64,000 nucleotides of DNA from Leishmania martiniquensis (lineage: Eukaryota > Euglenozoa > Kinetoplastea > Trypanosomatida > Trypanosomatidae). How positions within the stretch are numbered: position 1 is the first letter of the stretch; the number at the start of each line of letters is the position of its first letter. Below, one piece after another: positions 8,511 through 18,870 of this stretch. Under the pieces are notes generated by a model. That model was not told the origin of the DNA. It searched no databases and worked only from the letters and a program-made list of their open reading frames with translations. The translations under genes were made by a program, and so were the position numbers. The stretch lies in the NCBI RefSeq assembly GCF_017916325.1, contig NC_090149.1, forward strand, positions 326,501-390,500, read 5' to 3'.

Positions 8511-11501
8511 CTAATCCGCCAACGGAGGGCTCCCCTTCGCGTCCCATTCGTCGTCCGACAGTGTAGTCACCGGTGGTGGGCTTTGTGTGAGCTGAACACG
8601 AGCCGTGTGCTTCTTAGCCGACTGCGCATCCAGGTAAACGACGACAAAGTACTGCGGGTACTGCTCCACCAGATCGATCAAGTGGCGATGCTGCAGGCGT
8701 ATCGTCTCGCGTGCGCCATACGGAAGGCGGCCAAAGAGATCGGCCGAGGAGCGCGATCGCCCTGGAGGCAGTTCAGCCGCCAGCATGTACAGCAGCTCAT
8801 TGACGGTGTAGCTGCTGCGCAGCCGCCCCTCCGGCAGCGGCAGGCCAGGCCGCATCACGCACATGTTGTTCGGCTCACGGAACTCAAACAGCTGCACCTT
8901 TGCCGGCGCGTTGCGGAACAACCGGATCGGGTCCGCTGGCAGGAAGTCCGTTAGCGCCGGCGGCAACGCCTGCAGAAGGCTGCGTAGTCCGATGTGCCGT
9001 GTGGCCGGCAGGTACCGCAGAATGGCGTCCAGCAACACCTCAGGGCTTGTGTAGGGCGAGTTCGGGTTCGCAGCCAGCGCGAGCCGGCGGCGGAGCTTCC
9101 GATTTATTGCGCGGTTCCGCTTCGGCGAGGCGAGCTGCAGCCGCTCCTCGGGTGAGAGACTGCATCGATCATGCGACATGGCCTCCTCCTCGCACAGGAC
9201 AGCGAGGTCCGGCGAGGCCAGCCAGCAAGGAAACCCGCTTGCGTCCAGGGCGCCTGCACCTTTGCAGGGCGACGCCACTGCGGGCACGGCACCGCCGCTC
9301 GCTCCATCGTATAGCGGCGGCGTCTCGATTGCAAATCCGGAGCCGCGGTGCATCGGCACCATGGGCGACAGCGGCGGGCTTAGCAAATACGCTGCGCCCG
9401 TTGTCGAGGACGTCGCCGCCGACGCCGCCGCCACGGCCCCTTGCGGCGCCACTGGTGCGCACCTCTCCGTAGCAGTCTCTGCAAGCGGGAACGACGCCGC
9501 GCGTGGGTTTGCAGAGGGCGGTGAGGTGGTGGTGGCGCTGGAAGGCCGGCTGTTGGGATTTGAAACAATAGAGAGGCGGAACGCGTTCTCATGCTGAAAC
9601 AAAAAACGTCGCAGTGTGCCAAAGTGGGCGATGATGCGCCGCTTGGCATCATCGCTAATCTGCAGAGACAGGCCGGCCTCCATCTCTGACACGTAAACGA
9701 GGCCACGGGGCTGCAGAAGGCGCCGCACCTCAGCCAGCTCACGGGGCAGCGGCGTTGTTTCCGCACGCAGCGAGCGCACTGGCGGAAAGCTGAGGCAGAC
9801 GGCGCCGTCTCTCTGCGCCGTGAACTGCGTTCGGTGCTGTTGCTGCGCAAAGTACAGCAACGTGGAGTGCCGAGATAGGGGCAGCAGTGCCGCTTTCACG
9901 GCCGGAGGCGCGTTCTCGACGAGGTTGTAGAGAGAGATCCACTGAAACGGACGGGGGAAGCATGGCAGAAAGGAGTAGTACAGGTACGGGTCCGGCTCGT
10001 AGGCGGCCATGCACTGGCGCGTTGTGCAGGAGCTGCCTGTTACAGCAGCGGCGGTGCCAGATACTGCGTCCAGCTCCTCATTGTCGTTATCGGCATGGAT
10101 GTCCGCACCGCTGCTATTCGTTGCCGCTTGCATGGGACTACCATGTGCAACACCCTCCGTGGGCTTCTTCTGAGCGAAGCCTTCGCCATCTTTACCACCA
10201 GAAAACCGCACGTACGTTACACCCGCCACCGTCACCATCTCCAATGCCATTGTGTCGCGAAAGATGCTGCGCACGTGCTCTATTGTGTACCCGAGCGGCA
10301 GTTGCTGCAGCAACGCTTCCACCGGCACGAAGTGTGTTGGCAGCAAGGAGGCCAGCATTAATGGACTGAACGACGTGACAGCTGCGTGACGGCGGACTGC
10401 CGCCGCCGGCGTCTCTGGCGGGGGTGGAGGCTCGAAAGCATCACCAAAGTAGGGGAGATAGTTCCCGGGGCAGCAGACCGACTCCTTCAGGGAGGTCGAC
10501 CCAAAGGCCTTCTTCACCGCACACCACCGCCGCCAAAGCTCGTCGAGCTCCTCCGGGGTCTTTGAGGGCGTCGGCGTGCCGTGAGTCAGCCCCCGAGTCT
10601 GGCACGGCGGAAAGCACATATCGACGTATCTGAAGCCCGCCGCATTGCTTTCTACACATCCAGCGTCGTTGTGGGCCTGCGCGGCGCCACGTTTCACCTG
10701 CAGAAGGCAGCTGTCAAGGCGCGCACGCTCCTCATGTGTCAGTGGCGTGTAAAGCATAGCAAAAGCGCGCCCAGCTTCCTCGGCTGATGACGCAACGGTG
10801 ACGTGTATGCTATCGAAGGACATGTAGACGCCGTGTGCACGCACGGTGCCGCGACTATTGTCCGGGGACAGCAACTCATCCGTCAAATTCTCTGAGGCGA
10901 TGGAGAGCAGCAGATCGGACAGCCTTGTGGAGCACTCTCGCACGAACCTGCGCCGCTGCTGTACAGTGGGGATGCCTCTCGTTGAGGTTGTAAAAGCACT
11001 CGTCTTCGCGTAAGAGGGCGGCAGGCATGCTGAAGAGCTGACGAGCGTTTCACGCGTAGCGCTGGCCGACGCCGCCGCTGCTGCTGCTGCTGCTAGATCG
11101 CACGCGCCACTGCTGGTGCTCCACGGCGATGCAAAGACCTCTGGATTCGTCGCATCGTCGACTGTGAAGAGCGAGTAGAGCACCTTTACTGAGATGCACA
11201 TCGGCGCCCGCGGTATGCACTCCACTAAGCGCTTCAGTAGCTTGTTATTTTCTGTGTGGGCTTCCGGCTGAGTAAGCGGCGGCGAGCGCTCGCGCCACCG
11301 CGTGACAGACGTACAGGAAGGAGGTGTGCAGTGCGGCTGGTCTTCTTGAAGACGTGCGGTGCGGCGTGCAGCAGATGTGCTTAGCGGGCGTTGCGCTGCC
11401 AGCAACGGCAGCGAAGAGCGTCGCAGAGGTGCTGCAGGAGGCTGCCGAGTAGCGACGAACCGACGGGCAGATCGTCGCGCTAGCAGGAGCGGTGCGCGCA
11501 T
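8511..11501 (-). CDS. Large mitochondrial-targeted protein with repeated helical modules
   Basis: 996 residues from the ATG at 11501. This start is chosen because it opens MRAPLLLARRSARRFVATRQ, a typical mitochondrial presequence (Arg-rich, no acidic residues for about 50 residues), and because in-frame sequence further upstream has no ATG. A splice acceptor candidate lies about 50 bases before it. From about residue 80 onward I see several related modules of roughly 60-70 residues with the pattern L-P, about 10-25 residues, L-L--LP, then a F/Y-rich strand; clear examples contain LLPTHFVPVEALLQQLPLGY, LLQALPPALTDFLPADPIRL and YMLAAELPPGRSRSSADLFG. They are separated by Ser/Ala-rich low-complexity linkers. 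The pattern recalls large subunits of the kinetoplast RNA-editing substrate-binding (RESC/MRB1) or related mitochondrial RNA complexes, but I cannot assign it to a named protein. Confidence 0.75.
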   Translation of the reverse strand: MRAPLLLARRSARRFVATRQPPAAPLRRSSLPLLAAQRPLSTSAARRTARLQEDQPHCTPPSCTSVTRWRERSPPLTQPEAHTENNKLLKRLVECIPRAPMCISVKVLYSLFTVDDATNPEVFASPWSTSSGACDLAAAAAAAASASATRETLVSSSACLPPSYAKTSAFTTSTRGIPTVQQRRRFVRECSTRLSDLLLSIASENLTDELLSPDNSRGTVRAHGVYMSFDSIHVTVASSAEEAGRAFAMLYTPLTHEERARLDSCLLQVKRGAAQAHNDAGCVESNAAGFRYVDMCFPPCQTRGLTHGTPTPSKTPEELDELWRRWCAVKKAFGSTSLKESVCCPGNYLPYFGDAFEPPPPPETPAAAVRRHAAVTSFSPLMLASLLPTHFVPVEALLQQLPLGYTIEHVRSIFRDTMALEMVTVAGVTYVRFSGGKDGEGFAQKKPTEGVAHGSPMQAATNSSGADIHADNDNEELDAVSGTAAAVTGSSCTTRQCMAAYEPDPYLYYSFLPCFPRPFQWISLYNLVENAPPAVKAALLPLSRHSTLLYFAQQQHRTQFTAQRDGAVCLSFPPVRSLRAETTPLPRELAEVRRLLQPRGLVYVSEMEAGLSLQISDDAKRRIIAHFGTLRRFLFQHENAFRLSIVSNPNSRPSSATTTSPPSANPRAASFPLAETATERCAPVAPQGAVAAASAATSSTTGAAYLLSPPLSPMVPMHRGSGFAIETPPLYDGASGGAVPAVASPCKGAGALDASGFPCWLASPDLAVLCEEEAMSHDRCSLSPEERLQLASPKRNRAINRKLRRRLALAANPNSPYTSPEVLLDAILRYLPATRHIGLRSLLQALPPALTDFLPADPIRLFRNAPAKVQLFEFREPNNMCVMRPGLPLPEGRLRSSYTVNELLYMLAAELPPGRSRSSADLFGRLPYGARETIRLQHRHLIDLVEQYPQYFVVVYLDAQSAKKHTARVQLTQSPPPVTTLSDDEWDAKGSPPLAD

Positions 11502-12512
11502 GACGAGAGGCCGTTCATTGGGACTCTTCTCCGGCGGTGAATGTTTTGCGCTTGCGCAGATCGAATGAGCGACGAGTAGGAGGGGAAAAGGGAGCGGCCA
11601 AGGCAGGGACAACGGCCTCGGTGAGCGGCAACAGCCAGCGCGCCGCGCAGCTCGAGAAAGGAGAGAAGCCGAGGGGACAGCAACTGCGCCCGTGAGAACG
11701 CGCCAGCGTCGTACTGTAGAGATAGGGGAGGCGCTGAAGGTGCTAGAGGGAGTCTATGGAAAAGACATATACCGTATGTGCGGGCGTGCTGCTTCGTTTA
11801 GAGAGAAAGGGGGGCAGTAGTGAGCGTGTTTGGGGCTACGCACACACAGAGAGCCGCTGACTCCTGCAGCAGCAGCAGCAGGATGGCTGCATCACGCCCA
11901 TTTGAAGCAGATGCGCTTCTGGAAGGGGCGCCACGTAGCCCTCTCGGCAGTACGCATGCGTCTGCGCGCGCCGAGAGAACAGAGTGCCTTTAGGCGCCTT
12001 TCTCACCGCCACCGCCAAGCCACCTTCCCCTTCTCCTTTCTGCTGAGTACGAGCGGCGAAGGGGACAGGTGTGTGTATGTGTGGAGGAGGGGGGGTCAGG
12101 GGACGAGGCATATCTCTGCTCTTCGCAGCGCCCTTTTGTTTCACTTTCATCCCTCGCGTTGCGCACACCGCCACCACCCCGAGTCGCAGGCTCTGAGTCC
12201 AGTGCGGACGCACACGCAACAATTCGGGCATAGGTCTTTGCCATGTGCGTATGCGCCGAAGAGACTCCGTGCTGCAGGTGGACGAGCGCTGCCCCACCAT
12301 CGAGAGGCAAAGAGGAGAGGGGGAGAAGAGAGCGCGCGCGCGCAGCTTTGACACTTGACGAAAAGGTGAGCGGTACCTCACATCACACGCCCCCTGCCTG
12401 GTCGCCTGACCTAACTTGCTCTTTGGCGGGAGTGTCCTCCTGCCAGCAGACGTGCGCAGTGTCACGGGGAGGACGGATGCTTCCGGTGTCCAATGGCGCT
12501 GCGCGCATTACC
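11502..12512. other. Spacer without recognisable gene
   Basis: About 1 kb with the splice acceptor of the 996-aa gene on its left and the 3' UTR of the DMAP1-like gene on its right. A GCA trinucleotide run is at about 11867-11882. No coding candidate. Confidence 0.6.
11551..11600 (-). promoter_or_regulatory. Candidate trans-splice acceptor
   Basis: Coding-strand pyrimidine tract (about 11600-11570) followed by the first AG at 11552-11551, giving a leader of about 49 bases before the ATG at 11501. It supports the chosen start over any upstream non-ATG extension. Confidence 0.45.
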
Positions 12513-15500
12513 TTAGCGCATCCGAGAGAGTGCCTTCGCCTCCTCCTCGCACTCTTCGCTAACCTTCTTCAGACCTTCAAGAACGTGCTCGAGCCGCGCT
12601 GCGAAGCGTTGCAGCAGCTTATTCTGCGTGTACGCAACGCGGATGGCGCCGACGAGTGACTGTGCAATTGGGTTCACCTCCATCAGTGCTGACGTATCCT
12701 CGTAGAGGTAGCGCTCCAGCTCCTGCTCCACCTCGCGGTGCAGGCGCGGCACAGTGGGTGGCAGGGATAGCAGCACCGCCTCATCGGTGTGGCTGACAAC
12801 GCGGTTGCTCACACCTGCCATGCTCACCTTCCGTAGCTCCTGATATTCCCCCTCTGTTAGGATGGGGGCAGTCAGCCGGGTGGAGTTGAAGGAGTGCGCT
12901 GCTGATGCCGCGTCGCCAGTCAAGGGCGCTTTCTCTGACTGTGGCGAAGATGAAGAGGTACGCGTCGGCCTATCATCTACCCCAGCGCTCCCTCGTGCCT
13001 GCGCGTCGATGGCGCGCACATCCTCCTCCTCACCGGGGTCGGTGAGGGTGCGCGGCAGTGCGGGAGGCGTGGGGAGAAACCAACCGGCCTGCACCACACC
13101 GCGCAACCGAGCACAGCGGAAGGGTAACACATCAGTGATGTATTCCTGCAGCGCTGCGTATGTGGCGTCCACTGGAAGATGTGACGCTTGAGCATGAGGT
13201 GCCGAAGTGCCAACAGTACGCCGCGGCCTCGACGACGGCGGTGTTGGAGAAGAGGACCGCATCGGGCGCAGCTGCCGCTGCCCTCTCCGCGCTTCCGCCT
13301 TCACGTCCTCCTCGCCTTCCTCATCTGCAAGGCTGCCCTCGCGGCCCTGCTTTTCGCTGAGCTCGCTACCGGTTTCGAACGTCGCGGATGCCTCGCTGTC
13401 GGCAGCCTCGTCGTCGCGGTCGCTGCGTTGCTTGCGCGCCTCTGTTGCAGCACTTGCTGCGACGCTCTTGGCCACCGCTACACGGCCTCTGCTCTTGCTG
13501 TTGCTAGTACCCTGCGCTATGTTCGCGCCGCGCGCACGCTTCTGCCGTCCCGTCACTGTCATGGCGGACTGAGATGGATGCCACGGAGGCGACACAGCAC
13601 GAGCGCCTAGTGTGGCGGAGCTCACCACCCCGAGCACTTCAGCCGCCGCTTTCTGCACCGTGACCTCGGCTGTGCGCCACGCAGCTGGGTCCACACTCGG
13701 CAACGGCTGCAGCTGCACCGTGAAGGCACCCCGAGGTGGGTGGCCCGGCAGGCGTGCGGAGGGGCAATGCCGATGAAGGTGTAGAGACGCCTCTGTGCAG
13801 GTAGCGTGGCCAGTCGAGTCCACTGTGTCCACCTCTTCCTTCCGCTCCGCCGCCTCAGGCAGGTTGCCTTCGTCGTCGCGGCCATGAAAGGCGAACACAG
13901 CGCGCTGCAGTGCCACCGCGGCGCCTGCGGCCAAAGCGAGGTAGCGGTTGGCCGCCTGTTGATACGGCACATTCGTCTGCTGCTCTTGCCGCAGCAGTTG
14001 TGCCAGGGAGGCGCGTCGGCGCACCTCGGCGTCATGCACGAACCAGGAGCTCGGCGTCGTCTGCGCTGTGAGCCGCTCCTGGGCCGTGGCTGCGGACTCC
14101 GCCGGCCGTGATGCAGACGGGACATCCGATTGAAGTCCCCCTGAGTCACCAGATGCGGCAGCGGCAATGGAAGCCGAAGAGCTGTGCGACGATGGTTGTA
14201 GAGATGGTGGTGACGGCAGCAGCGGCACCGAGCGTTCACCGTCCTTGCCTGCAGGCACCGCGGGCGCAGTGTGCTGGAGGAGGGCGTAGCGGTCGAAGGA
14301 GGCTACAAAAGGATGCACGTGACGTGAGGCCGTAGCTGTCGAGGTCCCACCAGCGACAACGCTGCTGCCCTCGCCGACAGCAGCCGCTGTTCCTCTTCTG
14401 CCCCTGCGCGTGGCGTGTACCGTGGGCGACGGTGCAGGAGACGGCTCGCCTAACAGTCGCAGCTCTTGCGACTGGAGAAGATTCCACAGCTGCTGTCGCC
14501 GCTGTTGCAGGACTCCGGTGGTGACGCGGTGGTACTCGGCGCACACCTCCTCCACCGTCGGCACCCACTCCTTGCCTTCGCCGTGGTCATCCGTGCCGCT
14601 GCTCTCTGACCATCGCCAGCGGTCGACGGTCACGACGGGATTACCGAACCGTGCCCACAACTGCACCAGGTAGCAGGAGGAAGCGTATGTGAAGCGCGCT
14701 GATGGCGGCGGTGGTGGGGCGATCGCATTGTATTCGCTCTCTGTGAAGGTGAAGAAGGCCAGCGAGGGCGTGGGGCGCACGAGTCGACTGCCGGATGCCG
14801 GAACTGGTGAAGAGAAGCGACCGTCACCGGCATCGCTCCTCTCGCACACCTCCTCGGCTTCCGCGTGCGGGAGAACAGCAGCGGAGGCAGCGGATAAGAA
14901 AGCTGGCAAGGAGGCAGTGGACCGCGTGCTGTCGAGGCACATGTGCAAGCCGGCGGCATATTGGCGATCTGTGTCGGCATGCTCTGGGGGATTTGGCAGC
15001 GGCTCAGCCGGCGCGAGAGCCGGCTGCATGATCGGCTCCGCCCTCACAGCATGGGCCAGGGCGTCGACCTGCGCCACGTCGTCCACCCGCACCCAACGCT
15101 GCCCGACACTCCAGCTAAGAGGTTCGTGCGACAACTTCGTCGTCGGCACGACGGCTCGGTGCGTTGCTTCTACGAGTCGCCAGGAGCGGCGAACGTGGGG
15201 CGCCGAGATCGCATCGTAGCCGATACCGCCGTGAGGGGCACCCCAGCGGAGTCCAGAGTCTTGCAGAGTCGTGACGACCGCCGAAGTCGACATCGTTGCG
15301 CTCATAGCGAGCGAGGCTGTGACCGGCAGCGCCCCCTGTCCAAACATGTCTGGTAAGCGAGCGAAGGCACCGCCTCGCATTCTGTCGTCGGCCGCTACGA
15401 GAACTCCAGAAGACGATGTCGGCGATGAAGCAACACCGTCGCGTAGCGCGAAACGCTGCTGATCCTCGAGGAGTGACTGCACCTGAGTCCTGGTTGCGCG

Positions 15501-15644
15501 GCGCCGGCCCGTGAGAGCGTCCGCTGCCCCATTCGTGGAGGCAGCCTTGCTGCGGTCAGCGGCAAGATTGTCAGAGGGCTGTGGGTCCCCTTTGAGCTCG
15601 GCCGCTAAGAGCGAGGCCGCCACATTGCTGCTGCCGCGCTCCAT
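12513..15644 (-). CDS. SWC4/DMAP1-like chromatin protein candidate
   Basis: 1043 residues from the ATG at 15644 (MERGSSNVAASLLAAELKGD). The frame is open upstream but only from non-ATG codons, and a splice acceptor candidate at 15722 lies 75 bases upstream. The N-terminal half contains SWSVGQRWVRVDD, then at about residues 295-390 a segment with FFTFTESEYNAI, YLVQLWARFGNPVVTVDRWR and VEEVCAEYHRVTTGVLQQR. That order matches the SANT-like domain of yeast Swc4 / human DMAP1 (T-x-x-E..., F-L-R-W-x-V--DR, then VEDLKERYY). Long Ser/Ala/Arg-rich stretches follow, and a basic/acidic region near residues 720-830. The C-terminus has a Glu-rich coiled coil. DMAP1 family members belong to NuA4/TIP60 and SWR1 complexes in the nucleus. 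The match is by motif reading only; a generic Myb/SANT protein is the alternative. Confidence 0.6.
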   Translation of the reverse strand: MERGSSNVAASLLAAELKGDPQPSDNLAADRSKAASTNGAADALTGRRRATRTQVQSLLEDQQRFALRDGVASSPTSSSGVLVAADDRMRGGAFARLPDMFGQGALPVTASLAMSATMSTSAVVTTLQDSGLRWGAPHGGIGYDAISAPHVRRSWRLVEATHRAVVPTTKLSHEPLSWSVGQRWVRVDDVAQVDALAHAVRAEPIMQPALAPAEPLPNPPEHADTDRQYAAGLHMCLDSTRSTASLPAFLSAASAAVLPHAEAEEVCERSDAGDGRFSSPVPASGSRLVRPTPSLAFFTFTESEYNAIAPPPPPSARFTYASSCYLVQLWARFGNPVVTVDRWRWSESSGTDDHGEGKEWVPTVEEVCAEYHRVTTGVLQQRRQQLWNLLQSQELRLLGEPSPAPSPTVHATRRGRRGTAAAVGEGSSVVAGGTSTATASRHVHPFVASFDRYALLQHTAPAVPAGKDGERSVPLLPSPPSLQPSSHSSSASIAAAASGDSGGLQSDVPSASRPAESAATAQERLTAQTTPSSWFVHDAEVRRRASLAQLLRQEQQTNVPYQQAANRYLALAAGAAVALQRAVFAFHGRDDEGNLPEAAERKEEVDTVDSTGHATCTEASLHLHRHCPSARLPGHPPRGAFTVQLQPLPSVDPAAWRTAEVTVQKAAAEVLGVVSSATLGARAVSPPWHPSQSAMTVTGRQKRARGANIAQGTSNSKSRGRVAVAKSVAASAATEARKQRSDRDDEAADSEASATFETGSELSEKQGREGSLADEEGEEDVKAEARRGQRQLRPMRSSSPTPPSSRPRRTVGTSAPHAQASHLPVDATYAALQEYITDVLPFRCARLRGVVQAGWFLPTPPALPRTLTDPGEEEDVRAIDAQARGSAGVDDRPTRTSSSSPQSEKAPLTGDAASAAHSFNSTRLTAPILTEGEYQELRKVSMAGVSNRVVSHTDEAVLLSLPPTVPRLHREVEQELERYLYEDTSALMEVNPIAQSLVGAIRVAYTQNKLLQRFAARLEHVLEGLKKVSEECEEEAKALSRMR

Positions 15645-16911
15645 TACTGAGACCCTTTCGCTTTCTGTTCCCGTGGCGCAGAGGAGAATATTGGGGGTGG
15701 GACGGGGGCGCGCACAGCAGCTTGTAGACACAAAAGAGCGTGAGACGACAAGATGAACGTGGGAAAAGAGGGGAGGGGGCTACCCCTTCCGCAGTGGCTT
15801 CGCTGATATATATATATATATGTGGCGGCTCATACAGCAGATGCCCATGTCTGTCTCCCCTCACCCTCAGTCCGTCCACCCGCGAGAGAGAAAGAGACGG
15901 CACGCGGCCACGCAAGCGCTCAAGGCGCCCAACTAGGAGGGGACTGCGCCAGAAATGCACCCGGCAGGGCTGGGGAGGCAAGGGGCCGTGTGTCGGCGCG
16001 TTGGTGCCAGGCGACGGGGTGATGGAAGAGAGCGACACAGTAGCTCCATTCAGCGGTCGCAGCCAGTGAGCGAGCGAGAGAGAGAGAGGTGGCAGAGGGA
16101 GGGGAGGGGGAAGGGTGCACAGACAAGAGGATCAAAGGGGGCTCTACCAAGGAGATCGACCGTCTTACAAGCAGACGAGCGCGTGTGCGCCGGCGCCGAC
16201 GCTCCTCCTCCGTCTCCCTCCACAGGGTACGCCGCCCAGCCTTTGGGAAGCGGACGGCAGCAACAGAGCACTGACGACGACGACGCCGCTCCACGCGGGA
16301 GCACCAAACGCATGCATCAGCACTGCTGCCAGGCTAAGACTCCGCCGTTCTCTTCTGACGCCTCCTTGGTCCGGAGACGTCCGCCGTCTTCATGCATGAG
16401 CGTCCCCTCGTCATCCACGTCACCGAGAGCGCACGGCAGCCCGGCAGCGGGGCCTACGCGCGCGCGGCTCTCCATCTACAACCCAAGACGCCTGGATGAA
16501 CAGCGAGCCTGAGGGTCTTCGCTTTATGTCCTGTTACAGCATCAGCTGCACACACGCTCGAGCTGGAGCGCACACAGCTCTTCCCAAACCCCTCTCCTCG
16601 ACCCGCGCGCGAGGTTTCTGCCCTTACACTGCACAACGCATTCCAACGGCAACGGCAAAACGCTAAAGGAGAGAGAAAAAAGGGCGCGTAGGGGCCCTGA
16701 GATGCCCTCCCTCCCCTCTTCCTCATCCAACAACAAAAAGAAATAAGGACCCAGAGGTGCACCAGTGAAAGAGAGAGTGAGAGGGGCTGAGGAGTGGGGG
16801 CGACACCGACATATACCGCAAAGGCGGCCACTGCGCTTCAAAGGCCCAAGAACTACGGAGCAGTCGATGGCGGCACGGCTGACGCAGACTCAGACGTCAA
16901 TGGCGCACTCA
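15645..16911. other. Spacer without recognisable gene
   Basis: About 1.3 kb. Holds a TA-dinucleotide tract at 15806-15821, just upstream of the splice acceptor candidate of the DMAP1-like gene, and purine runs near 16076-16110. No coding candidate. Confidence 0.6.
15721..15780 (-). promoter_or_regulatory. Candidate trans-splice acceptor
   Basis: Coding-strand C/T-rich tract from about 15780 to 15724, first AG at 15722-15721, giving a 5' UTR of about 75 bases before the ATG at 15644. Confidence 0.5.
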
Positions 16912-18870
16912 TCAACCCTCTCGCGCACGCTTCGCCATGCGTACGGTGCTGCGATGCACCAGCTGCGCCTGCACCAAAGCAGGCGAGTTATCCTCGGTGC
17001 GAAGTCGATTGGGCAAGAGACGCCGCCCCTGACGACGACCGAGGCGCATGGCATCCGTCGCGGCGCCAGCACTACTTGTTGAGTGGGCTTTATCAGACTC
17101 TGGGTCGGCGGCGGCCTGCAGGAGAGGGGCGATGTCCGCGTCACCGCCATCCGCTAGGGGGTCTGAATCAGCGCAGTCTGCAAAGGAGAGCCGCTGCGCA
17201 TCATGGTACGCCTTGAACCACTCCACAAACACATCCTCAGCGTTCTTGGCGGCGCCGGCGCCGTCGCCAGATGCGGTGTCACCGGTTAACGCGCTGGCCG
17301 CTGTGGCACTCTCGTCGTTCTTCTTCGCACTGCTCGCTTCGCCTGCTTGCGCCTTGACGTAGTCCTCTGCCTTGCTCGCTCGCTCCTTGTCATCAGTGAT
17401 CCACAGGCCGCAAGACTCGAGGAGATTTCCCTTACGCTCGAGCCGCCGCTCATTGGCGATGCCGCGACGACGATTGCGTGCGTTTGTCTCGCTGTTGCGC
17501 TTGGTTATCTCGGCGAGTCGGTTCAAGTTGGCGCTGCGGGACTCATCGCTGATGTATTGGTAGAACGATTCCTCGACTGCGCGGAGCTGTGATAGGTGCT
17601 GGGGTAGCGCCGACAACGATCCCGGCGGCGGGCTGGCGGACCTCTGCGTCTCAGGCGGTGGCGTTTGTGACACCGGCAGCTGCGAAAAGGACGCCGCTGC
17701 GCCGCCGCCGAGGAGCAGCCCCGAGAACGGGCCATCGGCAGGGACGTTGTTGCCCAAAGTCGGGGTAATGAGCGCGGGGTGCAGCTGCTGGCGCTGCGCT
17801 CGCAAGACACTTCGCGGTAGAAATGGCGAAAGCGGCGTATCCGTCGCCGAGGCGGCAGCAGAAGGCGATGTTGGCGGAACCGCAGAAAGGGTCGAGTGTT
17901 GCGTCTGCGTCATGGCCTGGCTGTCGGCGCTCTCCGCGGTCATACTAGCGACTCGCGCCTGCGTCAGGTCAACCTCGACAATCTGCGAAGCATTCAGAGC
18001 CTGCGACGCGGCCCCACACGACGAAGACGTCGCGAGCGCATGCTTCTGCCTCTGCTGTTGCTGTTGCTGCTGTTTCCGCTCCTCGACACGCTGGTGCTGC
18101 ATGTAGGCGACGGCGCGTACAGGAGCTGTTGCGACTCCCATGGTGCAGTACCGTTGCCGCAGTGCCTTCGACTCTTCAATCTCCTCCTCGGTCCACTGAT
18201 GATGCGTCAGGTGCTGTTTCTTGTATTGACGAAGCAGCTCGACCTGTCGCGGCGTCGGCACGAAGGAGCGCAGGTCGAGTGCCGTCGCCGGCGACTGCGG
18301 CTGATCGGCACCTTCTTCACCCTCCGGTCGCGAAAGACTGCCTTGCTCGACGGGCCTCACTGCCGGCGGCGCATCCGGCGCCTCGCCAGGCACTCCATCC
18401 GCGTACACCTCCGTCGGTCGGCGGTTCGCACTGGCCACGCAGAACGCTAAAACCTCGTCTTCTGTAGGGACGGTGTTGGAGAGCTGCGGCAGAGTCACGA
18501 TCTCCTCCTCCGCGGTTTCGTTCGAGGTCAAGGACGAGGACGACTGCGGCTGGACCGCCTCCACAGCAAAGCACACCCAAAACGTCTTGCCGCGCCACTC
18601 GATCGTCGGCGACGTCACAAGAGGCGGCGTGGAGGCCTTCTGTGTCGCCATCACGTCCTCCAGCAGCATTACGCGACGCACGCGCGACCACGAGTATCGC
18701 TCCGGCGCATGAAGGTGGTGATAGCGCACAAAGAAACTGAGAAACGGCTGGTCGCCGATGCGCGCGCCGACCTTGTTGATCTCGGCAGGGAAGAATGCCT
18801 GATCCGCGTACTTGTGCACCGACTTGGCGTTGAGGGTGATGGTCTGCACCTCTTCCGTGGTGAGCAACAT
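16912..18870 (-). CDS. Hypothetical protein, unassigned
   Basis: 652 residues from the ATG at 18870. It opens MLLTTEEVQTITLNAKSVHK and continues with a compact, well-composed N-terminal domain of about 120 residues (segments FLSFFVRYHHLHAPERYSWS and WRGKTFWVCFAVEAVQPQ), which looks like a folded beta-rich domain. Next is a helical segment with WTEEEIEESKALRQRY, a seven-residue glutamine run, and long Ser/Ala/Pro-rich regions. A second charged helical segment has FYQYISDESRSANLNRLAEI and NERRLERKGNLL, and the tail ends in basic KRAREG. The basic tail and charged linkers would suit a nuclear protein, but this is inference. The frame runs further upstream, but that part is rich in Pro/Thr/His and is judged leader. 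No family recognised. Confidence 0.75.
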   Translation of the reverse strand: MLLTTEEVQTITLNAKSVHKYADQAFFPAEINKVGARIGDQPFLSFFVRYHHLHAPERYSWSRVRRVMLLEDVMATQKASTPPLVTSPTIEWRGKTFWVCFAVEAVQPQSSSSLTSNETAEEEIVTLPQLSNTVPTEDEVLAFCVASANRRPTEVYADGVPGEAPDAPPAVRPVEQGSLSRPEGEEGADQPQSPATALDLRSFVPTPRQVELLRQYKKQHLTHHQWTEEEIEESKALRQRYCTMGVATAPVRAVAYMQHQRVEERKQQQQQQQRQKHALATSSSCGAASQALNASQIVEVDLTQARVASMTAESADSQAMTQTQHSTLSAVPPTSPSAAASATDTPLSPFLPRSVLRAQRQQLHPALITPTLGNNVPADGPFSGLLLGGGAAASFSQLPVSQTPPPETQRSASPPPGSLSALPQHLSQLRAVEESFYQYISDESRSANLNRLAEITKRNSETNARNRRRGIANERRLERKGNLLESCGLWITDDKERASKAEDYVKAQAGEASSAKKNDESATAASALTGDTASGDGAGAAKNAEDVFVEWFKAYHDAQRLSFADCADSDPLADGGDADIAPLLQAAADPESDKAHSTSSAGAATDAMRLGRRQGRRLLPNRLRTEDNSPALVQAQLVHRSTVRMAKRAREG

